From Methylotenera_A sp031373695 (lineage in GTDB: Bacteria; Pseudomonadota; Gammaproteobacteria; Burkholderiales; Methylophilaceae): 20,341 bases of DNA. Of the stretch, positions 1-6,805 are shown in pieces (the first letter of the stretch is position 1; each line of letters starts with the position of its first letter). A program made the position numbers and the translations under genes. Below the pieces are notes generated by a model, which had not been told where the DNA came from, made no database searches, and was given only the letters and a program-made list of their open reading frames with translations. Location: contig JANMNC010000164.1 of NCBI GenBank assembly GCA_031373695.1, forward strand, positions 1 to 20,341, written 5' to 3'.

Positions 1-521
1 CCTTCGTTATACAAACGCACAAACGATTCTGTCACTGTTTTGTTCAGTGCAGGGTCCATCGTAAAGCGTTCGCGCGACCAATCGGGAGAAGTACCTAAGC
101 GGCGCATTTGCTTAGTAATGGTGCCGCCAGAATATTCTTTCCACTCCCATACTTTTTCTAGAAATTTTTCACGACCTAAGTCGTGACGGCTAATACCTTG
201 CGCGTCTAATTGGCGTTCCACCACAATTTGTGTGGCAATACCGGCATGATCCGTGCCTGGTTGCCATAGCGTATTCGCGCCGCGCATGCGGTGATAGCGC
301 GTCAGCGCATCCATCAAAGTTTGATTAAAACCGTGACCCATATGCAAAGTGCCCGTGACGTTTGGTGGCGGCAATAAAATACAAAAATTGTCATTAACGT
401 CTGGGTTTAAACCCGCCGCATAATAGCCTTTGCTCTCCCAAAAAGCATACCATTTGCTTTCAATGGTGGCAGGGTCGAACGACTTGGTGAGCGCTTGGTG
501 TTGTGTATTGTCAATTGTCAT
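1..521 (-). CDS. valS: Valyl-tRNA synthetase, N-terminal fragment (gene runs off the left edge)
   Basis: Class I aminoacyl-tRNA synthetase that charges tRNA-Val in the cytoplasm. I translated the minus strand from an ATG at 519-521 and the frame stays open to base 1, giving 173 full codons. The catalytic-domain start is clear: an N-terminal FDP...W segment (residues 16-28), the class signature PPPNVTGTLHMGH at 51-63 with the HxGH motif at 60-63, and the conserved PGTDHAGIATQ at 88-98. The KMSKS motif, editing-domain bulk, anticodon-binding domain and C-terminal coiled coil would lie outside the window. No clear Shine-Dalgarno sequence precedes the ATG. The gene follows the GIDE-type membrane genes on the same strand after 80 bases, so it may have its own promoter or be read through from them. 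Identity is very secure; IleRS is excluded by the PPPNVTG form of the motif. Confidence 0.96.
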   Translation of the reverse strand, partial: MTIDNTQHQALTKSFDPATIESKWYAFWESKGYYAAGLNPDVNDNFCILLPPPNVTGTLHMGHGFNQTLMDALTRYHRMRGANTLWQPGTDHAGIATQIVVERQLDAQGISRHDLGREKFLEKVWEWKEYSGGTITKQMRRLGTSPDWSRERFTMDPALNKTVTESFVRLYNE

Positions 522-601
522 AGCGCATAATTTTATCACAGGCGTGCAACAATCTTGCTCAGACTTATGGTTTAACTAAATGCCTGTAGTTAAGCTGAGC
601 C
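522..601 (-). other. valS leader region with a small AT-rich inverted repeat
   Basis: This 80-base gap separates the last GIDE-type gene from valS. It holds a perfect 7-base inverted repeat, TTAACTA at 572-578 and TAGTTAA at 587-593, with an 8-base loop. No T-tract follows it on the minus strand, so it is a poor intrinsic terminator. A valS promoter is expected here; a TAAAAT-like box lies near 528-536 in minus-strand reading, but I see no well-spaced -35 box, so I do not place a promoter. Confidence 0.25.
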
Positions 602-1531
602 TTAAAGACCAAAGCCAATTAAAACAACAGCAAAAATGCAAAAAACTGCAAAATGTGTCGCTGCCCAAAATTGATATCGCGCACGCAAAGTATGTGGCGA
701 TACACCAGAAATTAGATATAGCCGATTACTTTGCTTGGGCTTAGAAATAATGTGTTTGTCGTTCATGCGCGGGTCGTACTGCCTGCTGACTTCTTGGTAG
801 GCTTCGCGCCGCGCAAATTCCCACTCTTGCATATCAACAATGCCATCTATATTAAGATCAAAACGTGCTTTTAGACGGGCAGGATTTTGCTTCCACGTAA
901 CCGCTAATTGATTTGCTTCGCGCCATAAATCGGCCTCGGATGGTTGCTGGTTTAAGCTATTTAGCTCGCCCAACACATAAACATCTTCACCCACTGGCAA
1001 TACGTCTTCTATATAACGATGGTTATTATTGTGTTGTGTAAGACGCTTAGCGGCAATGATTTCCGCACCCGCTGGGTTCACCTCGCAATAGCCAGTTTGG
1101 TCATGCAAGCCAAAGATATTCTGGCTAGATGTATATTTCTCAAGCTGCCAAATTCCGCTGTCGTTACATACATATATCCATAATCGATACCATACACAAT
1201 CAACACCATGAATCGGGCTTTTCATGGCTAGTAAACTATGCGTTTCGCCCATCAATTCAATATAGCCCTGCGCAGCAGCGGCGATAGTAGAAACGGGTAT
1301 TTCTTGTAAGCCTAGAAAGCGACGGAAATTAAACGTACTTGCAATACCGCTGACGATAGCAATGATAAAAGCGCAAATCCAGCGGTAATCACTTTCATTT
1401 GGTGCAAACTTAAGGCTGGCTAAAAATACAATACTTAAGCCCGCATAAGTACATAGCGCGGCAGGGTTGAGGTAATAACTACTCACTTTACTTTGCGTAG
1501 ACGAATCCATTAATCTGTACTCAATTAGCAT
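602..1531 (-). CDS. Membrane protein with GIDE/MULAN-type (BAM) domain and one EF-hand, short paralog
   Basis: Up to 309 residues. Two predicted membrane helices lie at about 21-40 and 50-68, a GIDE-like region at about 78-190 (IPVSTIAAAAQGY, SPIHGVDCVWYR, VLPVGEDVYVLGEL), an EF-hand loop at 225-236 and a third membrane helix at about 288-308. The EF loop is canonical: Asp225, Asn227, Asp229, Gly230, Val232, Asp233, Glu236. GIDE is the domain of the mitochondrial E3 ligase MUL1; bacterial versions lack the RING finger, and none is seen here. The protein is a clear paralog of the gene just upstream: both share the order helices, AAQGY, SP...CxWY, EDxYVLG, EF-hand, ISKP, helix. The ATG at 1531 gives an 11-base overlap with the upstream stop. 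The ATG at 1510 (MDSSTQ) is an equally possible start and has a weak GAG 10 bases upstream. Function is unknown; calcium-sensitive membrane signalling or scaffolding is inference. Confidence 0.72.
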   Translation of the reverse strand: MLIEYRLMDSSTQSKVSSYYLNPAALCTYAGLSIVFLASLKFAPNESDYRWICAFIIAIVSGIASTFNFRRFLGLQEIPVSTIAAAAQGYIELMGETHSLLAMKSPIHGVDCVWYRLWIYVCNDSGIWQLEKYTSSQNIFGLHDQTGYCEVNPAGAEIIAAKRLTQHNNNHRYIEDVLPVGEDVYVLGELNSLNQQPSEADLWREANQLAVTWKQNPARLKARFDLNIDGIVDMQEWEFARREAYQEVSRQYDPRMNDKHIISKPKQSNRLYLISGVSPHTLRARYQFWAATHFAVFCIFAVVLIGFGL

Positions 1532-3215
1532 CCGCGCGGGCTGGTTTTGTGGGTGTCCAGCGCGACCAGTCTAGCACTGTGATTTTGTCATCTAATATAA
1601 TGCCCGCCACTTTATTTGGCTCGGTATAAAACTTTTTAGCGATTAAGTTTCCCGCAATGTCTTTGGTTAAAGCTACCTTTATCGTGCGCATGGGCTTATC
1701 TGCTTTTAAATAACGCGTTACCCTGCCATTATCGCACTGGTATTCTGGCGAGTCTTTTTTCATCTTACTGCTGTTAGTGTGCCAAAAAAACTCGTCATCT
1801 ACATAGCTACCAAACTGCGCATCCGATAACTGAGCTGGGGCTATTGTCAAATTTCTTCCGGGCAAAGTATAGCTAGCCTTTTGCCGCGTTTGTTTACTGC
1901 TAATTTCTTGAAATTGGGCGTATTGAGCGGGTGCTTTTTGTTTAAGCTCCGTTTCAAATGCTTGCATGGTTTTTGGGCTACGCTGTAATGTAAGCACTAC
2001 AAAATGCTCGGTATAATTTTGTGCACCGCCGTACTCTTTTTTGTTTTTAGAAAGCGTAAACGTATCCCAATCGCGAAAATATTGCACAACGGGGCTATGC
2101 GCTTGAGGCTCAACACGGTTGCCGATAAAAGTTTCGCTTAAGCGGATATTTCCCACACTGGGTTTAATGGCATAAGTGCCCGATAAATCGGTGCAAGATA
2201 AACGATATTTATCTAGCACCAGTGCTGGCCAGCCTTTGGGGTAAGTGTTTTCGTCTGCTCTTTTTTGAGGTAAAAGTTTTGCTGACAGTAGCAAGCTTGA
2301 GAGCAAAAAAAGCCCTATATAAAAGTAACTGTGTAATTTATGCCGATTAATAAGCTTGTTGTGTGGATGATGCGATAGCACAAATGGGCGGCCATCGGCA
2401 GGCTTACTAATGGTGGTTTTAGGCGTTAAATCAACACCGTTTTTATCTAACTCGCGTAGCGCTGCCGCACGCACCAATGCTAGTTCCTGCTCACTAATTT
2501 GGCCATCATCGTCTAAATCAAAGCGGCTTTTAAAGCTGGTTTGGTCTAGCTTCCATTGGGCAATTAGTTCACCTACTTGCTTACTTAAATCGGTACGTAA
2601 TTGCGCGCTAGTTTGCGTAATAAAGTTGCCAAGTACATATAAATCTTGGCTGGCTATTAGGCGCGCTTCTTTATAAAAATTATTTCCGTCATACCACTCT
2701 TGGTAATCTAAATTGCTAACCTGCGCACCTTTGGGGTTTACATAACAGCTGGCTGATCCATCGCTTATTACAAAAATATCATCATGCGTGCCCGAATCGA
2801 TTAGCGCCCAGTCGTTGCTATCTAAACCAAACAATAGTCGACTGATCAAACCGTTGGTTTTGTAGTGACTGTATGAATACCACAGACACGGTAAGCGGCT
2901 AACTGGTGAGCGAGCTGCCCCTGAAACCAAGCCCTGCCCAACGATTTCTGTATAACCTTGTGCGGCAGATGCTATTTTTGAGCTGGCAATGTCGGCAACG
3001 GCTTGTGCTGCTTTGTATTCTTTAAAAAAGAAATAAATCGAATAAGGGACTAAAAACAAAAGCCCAATTAGGCTGCCAAACAAAAAAGCAGCACCAACAA
3101 GCCATAAACGCTTAGGATTTGCAGCCGCATATTGTTTAAGCGGCTTTTGAAAAACAAGTATTAAAACAAAGAGGGCAACTGGCAGGTAATAATGTAGTAG
3201 CAGCTGATAACGCAT
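1521..3215 (-). CDS. Membrane protein with GIDE/MULAN-type (BAM) domain, EF-hand and extra C-terminal domain, long paralog
   Basis: The protein has 564 residues. Membrane helices are likely at 5-22 and 36-62, the GIDE-like region at about 78-197 (AAQGYTEIVG, SPVSRLPCLWYSY, ASQDLYVLGNF), a canonical EF-hand loop at 233-244 (Asp233, Asp235, Asp237, Gly238, Ile240, Ser241, Glu244), and a third helix at about 295-312. Residues about 320-564 form an extra region missing from the short paralog. It contains DKYRLSCTDLSGTY and EFFWHTNSS but matches nothing I know; it probably lies on the same side of the membrane as the tail following helix 3. The start ATG at 3213-3215 sits 3 bases after the lemA stop and the 3' end overlaps the next gene by up to 11 bases, so the three are almost certainly cotranscribed. 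Bacterial GIDE proteins are commonly found beside LemA (family knowledge); the EF-hand addition is what the sequence shows here. Confidence 0.74.
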   Translation of the reverse strand: MRYQLLLHYYLPVALFVLILVFQKPLKQYAAANPKRLWLVGAAFLFGSLIGLLFLVPYSIYFFFKEYKAAQAVADIASSKIASAAQGYTEIVGQGLVSGAARSPVSRLPCLWYSYSHYKTNGLISRLLFGLDSNDWALIDSGTHDDIFVISDGSASCYVNPKGAQVSNLDYQEWYDGNNFYKEARLIASQDLYVLGNFITQTSAQLRTDLSKQVGELIAQWKLDQTSFKSRFDLDDDGQISEQELALVRAAALRELDKNGVDLTPKTTISKPADGRPFVLSHHPHNKLINRHKLHSYFYIGLFLLSSLLLSAKLLPQKRADENTYPKGWPALVLDKYRLSCTDLSGTYAIKPSVGNIRLSETFIGNRVEPQAHSPVVQYFRDWDTFTLSKNKKEYGGAQNYTEHFVVLTLQRSPKTMQAFETELKQKAPAQYAQFQEISSKQTRQKASYTLPGRNLTIAPAQLSDAQFGSYVDDEFFWHTNSSKMKKDSPEYQCDNGRVTRYLKADKPMRTIKVALTKDIAGNLIAKKFYTEPNKVAGIILDDKITVLDWSRWTPTKPARADAN

Positions 3216-3218
3216 GCG

Positions 3219-3815
3219 CTAGCTGGCAAACAGCTCTTTTACATTCACGTCACTGAGTTCGCTAACATCAAAATTAAGTGTTTTAAACGCCTGAAAATTC
3301 ATTAGCCTCGCGATAATTACATCGGGAAACTGCTCAATACGTGCGTTGTTGATGGTGACTGATTCATTATAAAATTCGCGCCTATCTGCAATATTGTTCT
3401 CTAAGCCGCTAATGCGCGATTGCAAATGACTAAATTGTTGATCGGCTTTGAGATCAGGGTAGGCTTCGCTTAAGGCAAATATTTGCCCTAAGCCACTGCG
3501 CAATTGGCCCTCGGCTTTACCTAATGCTGCCATGTCACCTGCTTGGCTGGCTACGGCAACTTGATTACGCGCCAGAATGACTTTTTCTAACGTAACTTGC
3601 TCGTGCTGCATGTATTGTTTGCAAGTGGCTACTAGCTTTGGAATCTCATCATGGCGCTGTTTAAGTAACACATCAATGTTAGACAATGCTTTAGTTACAT
3701 TATGCTTTACCGTAACTAAGCTATTGTATTTAATAACTAAGTAAACAATTGCGGGGACAATAAACCACAAGATATTGCTGGTACCAAATAACTTTTCTAA
3801 TGCATCAAAAAACAT
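3219..3815 (-). CDS. lemA: LemA family protein
   Basis: The protein has 198 residues, the usual length for LemA. A short N-terminal segment and a membrane helix at about 13-29 (NILWFIVPAIVYLVIKYN) are followed by a long helical domain with the family's hallmarks: KHNVTKALSNIDVLLKQRHDEIPKLV, LARNQV, the AEGQLRSGLGQIFALSEAYPDLKA region (quoted in parts: SEAYPDLKA), FSHLQSRISGLENNIADRR, and FYNESVTINNARIEQFPD near the end. The orientation is N-out with the helical bundle facing the cytoplasm or periplasm, which is debated for the family, and no biochemical activity is established. A good Shine-Dalgarno AAAAGGG precedes the ATG by about 6 bases. It begins 34 bases after the photolyase-like stop and is followed within 3 bases by the long GIDE gene, a pairing typical of LemA. 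Confidence 0.93.
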   Translation of the reverse strand: MFFDALEKLFGTSNILWFIVPAIVYLVIKYNSLVTVKHNVTKALSNIDVLLKQRHDEIPKLVATCKQYMQHEQVTLEKVILARNQVAVASQAGDMAALGKAEGQLRSGLGQIFALSEAYPDLKADQQFSHLQSRISGLENNIADRREFYNESVTINNARIEQFPDVIIARLMNFQAFKTLNFDVSELSDVNVKELFAS

Positions 3816-3849
3816 AGCAGCCCTTTTAAGTTTTATTGTTGAATATTAA

Positions 3850-5088
3850 TTAAGGCTGATGATAAACAGTATCGCCAAATAACTCTACACCTACTTTTTC
3901 CCAATAACGCGAGAAGCGCTTAAGGCGTTTTTGGCTAATTTCAAGCTCTGTAAATTTAACTTCTGGCTGCCATATTGGGTTAAACGGTTCTAGCAATGCT
4001 TTTAATTGTCTATTAGGTGTATTTTGCGTAACAACTTGGCCAATGCCGCGTTCTTTAAGAACTGTGCGTGTATCACCTATCCATATTTCAACATCCTGCA
4101 ACTCACTTAAACAATCTGCCACAAATTGCAGACGCTTTAATGGCCACTTTCCATGCAAAAACTCATCAAAAACAAAAAACTTAGGCATAGGCTTGTGCAT
4201 AAGCGGATTAGCAGCTGATAACATTTCATCGTGCACAAAAATCGCGATGGCTTGATGCGATGAAATTGCCTCTTTAATGGGCATAATCACTTTATGTTTT
4301 TTGGCGGCCACGAGCGTCTTATCAGCAAACAATTTTTCGCTTAATGTTTCGTAGCTGGCATCAAACGGGCAGGTAATTTTACAATTTGCGCAGTACTTTT
4401 CGCCTGTGTAACGCGCTAAATTTTCTTTGTTAAAATAATAAGGTTTAGAGCTGAAAAGTGATGCCACCCACTGCCACGATAAATGATTAGAAGCCTTGTC
4501 GCCATCTAGCAAGTTATTTTCAAACCAATCGGCTGCTTCACGCCAATCGACTTTTAACCAATGCACCACATAGGCTGCAAACCACATACGCGCGTGGTTG
4601 TGTACATAACCATCATGCGTTAAATCGCGAATAAAGCCATCCATACAAGGCAGGCCTGTAATGCCTTGGCGAATAAAATCGGGCATTAATTTATCGCCCA
4701 GCATTACTTTTGGGTCTTCAATATCGCTCAAAATACCGTTGCCCATGTCATACCAAACATGCCGCCAATAATCTCGCCATGCGAGCTCGAACACAAATTT
4801 TTCTGCTTTAACACTAAAACGATTGCGTGCGCTATCAGAAGCTTCTTTTAAAGTTAAACAGCCATAACGAAAGTAAGGGGAAAGACGCGTGACTGCGCCA
4901 TTAAGAAAATTGCGATTGCGGTTGTATGCATCTACATCAATAGTATTTAAGCGCTTAAGCGCCTCATGCCTGCCGCCACGCCATTCATCACCTAAAAATG
5001 ACCCCGTTGCCTGTGGAAACATGCGCCTGATATATTGCAGACGCTCGGCGCGTTCGCTTGGAATGGTGAGTTTATAAGAATTTGCCAT
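3850..5088 (-). CDS. Photolyase-family FAD-binding protein with C-terminal Rossmann-like domain and four putative Fe-S cysteines
   Basis: The protein has 412 residues. Residues about 25-230 are the helical FAD-binding domain of photolyases and cryptochromes: TRLSPYFRYGCLT (67-79), ELAWRDYW (101-108), TGLPCMDGFIRDL (144-156), GYVHNHARMW (160-169) and LLDGDKASNHLSWQW (193-207). The last of these keeps the positions of E. coli Asp372, Asp374, Asn378, Trp382 and Trp384. The usual N-terminal antenna/Rossmann domain is absent from the front. Instead residues about 278-398 look like a shortened version at the back (AIAIFVHDEMLSAANPL, KFFVFDEF, KRLQFVADCLSEL, VEIWIGDT, LKRFSRYWEK). Cys148, Cys233, Cys236 and Cys240, followed by Pro-Phe, match by spacing the ligand layout I recall for iron-sulfur photolyases. 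The start forms a TAATG overlap with the upstream photolyase stop, implying translational coupling. DNA repair or light sensing is inferred from the family. Confidence 0.85.
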   Translation of the reverse strand: MANSYKLTIPSERAERLQYIRRMFPQATGSFLGDEWRGGRHEALKRLNTIDVDAYNRNRNFLNGAVTRLSPYFRYGCLTLKEASDSARNRFSVKAEKFVFELAWRDYWRHVWYDMGNGILSDIEDPKVMLGDKLMPDFIRQGITGLPCMDGFIRDLTHDGYVHNHARMWFAAYVVHWLKVDWREAADWFENNLLDGDKASNHLSWQWVASLFSSKPYYFNKENLARYTGEKYCANCKITCPFDASYETLSEKLFADKTLVAAKKHKVIMPIKEAISSHQAIAIFVHDEMLSAANPLMHKPMPKFFVFDEFLHGKWPLKRLQFVADCLSELQDVEIWIGDTRTVLKERGIGQVVTQNTPNRQLKALLEPFNPIWQPEVKFTELEISQKRLKRFSRYWEKVGVELFGDTVYHQP

Positions 5089-6710
5089 TAAAATAATTCT
5101 TGTTGGAGTAACTTATTATTTGTAAGTGTACTCTTTTTTTGGCGTTTATTTTTCACTAATTGCTGCCCGTTTTTATCGCGCTGGCTACCTAGCATGCCTT
5201 TGCGTGAAGCATGCTTTTTAATTATCGCTTGGGTTTCATCACGTACACCCTCTTTTTTACGAGCAGCAGAAATCTTAGTTCTCGCTTCTGTTGTGGCTTT
5301 TGCTATGTTTACAATTGGCGCTGGGTAATCTTTATCTAAAATACAACCGTAAAGCTGTTGTTGTGCTTTTGGCATTAAATACGGCTCAAAAATCCAAGTG
5401 TTGGGCACATTTTTTAGCGCGGGCAACCAGTGCCGCACAAATGCTCCTGTTGGGTCTTGATCTTGTGCTTGTTTAATTGGGCTATAAATACGCAAAGTGT
5501 TAATGCCTGTAGTGCCGCTTTGCATTTGGCTTTGCGACCAGTGAATACCTGGCTCGTAATCTAAAAATTCGCGCGCTAAATGCAAACCAGGCTCACGCCA
5601 ATGCAACCAATATAAATACGATGCCGTGCTCATTAGCATTGCACGCATGCGAAAATTAATCCATCCCGTTTCACGCAACATCGCCATACAAGCATCTACC
5701 AACGGCCAGCCAGTCTCGCCAGCGCTCCAAATTTGCAGGCGGCGCTGAGACTCAATACTAGATAACTGCTCATCACGCATATCATCATGTGTATGGTGCA
5801 TGTTTTCAAATTCTATTTCAGGTTCTGATTCTAACTTTTGCATAAAATGGCAATGCCAATGCAGGCGAGATTCAAAGCCAACTAATCCTGCATGTAAACT
5901 ACTAGAAAACAGGTGTGGTGACTCGTTAACCCAAGCGCGTCTGGCACGCGTGGCTTGTACCACTTCGCGCATCGATAAGCATCCAAAAGCCAAGTAAGGC
6001 GATAGCCTAGAACCTGCAGTAACCGCACTAAGTGGGCTAGAAATACCACTACGAAATTTAGCAGCGCGCCCATCTAAAAAACTATTAAATAACGCTAAAC
6101 CATGGCTGCGCCCGCCTTTTTGGCGACTACGCTTATCGGCGCCATTGGTTTGAATCATCTCGGCCAATGATGTTGTGATAATTGGCAGTACGATACTTGG
6201 CGCTGGCGTAATATTGCTGGGCAAAATTGCTAGAGGCATGTTCATACGCTGCTCCCAATGCCAGTTCCAATGGTTACGATTTTTTAAGCGGCGCACCACG
6301 CCATTTTGTGGTGTTTCTTGCCATATGACGCCAGTAGTTTTACACCAATCAGCCACGGCTTTATCTACCGTAAAAGTTGCATCGTTACCCGTTTCCTCAT
6401 GGCTATAAAGCTTAGCGATTGGCAATTGTGTGCGAATAATATTGAGTGTTTGAATAATACCAAATGGAGATACCAGCAAATTTAAGCCAAATTTTAGCAA
6501 CTCAGCCTTTAGCTCATGTAAACACTCTAAAGCAAACGCTTGATGCTGTTTGGCATAATCGTCCCCTGCCCAAACTGCGGGCTCCCAACAAAATAAAGGC
6601 AACACTTGCCCAGCCTTACAGGCGGCGGCCAGCGGTGCGTGATCTATCACGCGTAAGTCACGCTTAAACCAAACAATATGGGTAGGAGTTTGCATTTTAC
6701 AGGCTTGCAT
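5088..6710 (-). CDS. Cryptochrome/deoxyribodipyrimidine photolyase family protein
   Basis: From the ATG at 6708-6710 the protein has 540 residues. Order: Rossmann antenna domain 10-160 (IVWFKRDLRVIDHAPL, PLFCWEP, SHEETGN, QNGVVRRL), linker, then the FAD-binding domain 205-435 (SRLSPYLAFGCLSMREV, ETGWPLVDACMAML, GWINFRMRAML, LRIYSPIKQAQDQDP). In the FAD pocket the canonical DGDLAANNGGWQW is replaced by DYEPGIHWSQSQMQSGTTG at 384-402, keeping the first Asp, changing Asp374 to Glu, and, in my alignment, Asn378 to His and Trp382 to Ser. This belongs to a large bacterial photolyase-like group I recognise from its SHEETGN and HWSQ-QSGTTG signatures, but I cannot say whether it repairs CPDs. A lysine/arginine-rich tail of about 65 residues closes the protein. 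A second ATG at 6695 (MQTP) is possible; a TTG at 6761 is open in frame but would add an uncharacteristic leader. Confidence 0.9.
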   Translation of the reverse strand: MQACKMQTPTHIVWFKRDLRVIDHAPLAAACKAGQVLPLFCWEPAVWAGDDYAKQHQAFALECLHELKAELLKFGLNLLVSPFGIIQTLNIIRTQLPIAKLYSHEETGNDATFTVDKAVADWCKTTGVIWQETPQNGVVRRLKNRNHWNWHWEQRMNMPLAILPSNITPAPSIVLPIITTSLAEMIQTNGADKRSRQKGGRSHGLALFNSFLDGRAAKFRSGISSPLSAVTAGSRLSPYLAFGCLSMREVVQATRARRAWVNESPHLFSSSLHAGLVGFESRLHWHCHFMQKLESEPEIEFENMHHTHDDMRDEQLSSIESQRRLQIWSAGETGWPLVDACMAMLRETGWINFRMRAMLMSTASYLYWLHWREPGLHLAREFLDYEPGIHWSQSQMQSGTTGINTLRIYSPIKQAQDQDPTGAFVRHWLPALKNVPNTWIFEPYLMPKAQQQLYGCILDKDYPAPIVNIAKATTEARTKISAARKKEGVRDETQAIIKKHASRKGMLGSQRDKNGQQLVKNKRQKKSTLTNNKLLQQELF

Positions 6711-6805
6711 GGTCTTTAATTTAAGCCTGTAGGAGTTGTTTTTAGCAACTCGGTTCGGCAAAAATGTTATAGTCTTTAATAAGAAATTAATTTTTAAAGG
6801 GCATT
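6711..6805. promoter_or_regulatory. Divergent intergenic region between the photolyase operon and nfeD
   Basis: This 95-base AT-rich gap must hold the start sites for both directions. It contains a perfect inverted repeat, GAGTTG at 6733-6738 and CAACTC at 6746-6751 with a 7-base spacer, which could be an operator or an RNA hairpin. TATAGT at 6768-6773 is one base off a -10 box on the plus strand, and the overlapping reverse reading TATAAC is one base off on the minus strand, but neither has a convincing -35 hexamer. The plus-strand gene has a good ribosome-binding site, AAAGGG at 6796-6801. Confidence 0.4.

Noticed and set aside
572..593. AT-rich inverted repeat as an intrinsic terminator of the GIDE operon
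   Set aside because: The stem has only A-T-rich pairs and there is no following T-tract on the minus strand.
602..3215. The two GIDE genes as one frameshifted gene
   Set aside because: Each has its own full set of membrane helices, GIDE region and EF-hand, so they are paralogs in tandem.
3850..5088. Reading the second photolyase gene as a truncated pseudogene because the N-terminal antenna domain is missing
   Set aside because: The frame is intact, the start is coupled to the upstream gene, the FAD pocket residues are canonical, and an extra domain lies at the C-terminus.
6711..6761. TTG at 6759-6761 as start of the photolyase-family gene
   Set aside because: It adds a 17-residue leader unlike the family, and no Shine-Dalgarno precedes it. 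ATG at 6710 or 6695 gives the expected N-terminus just before IVWFKRDLR.
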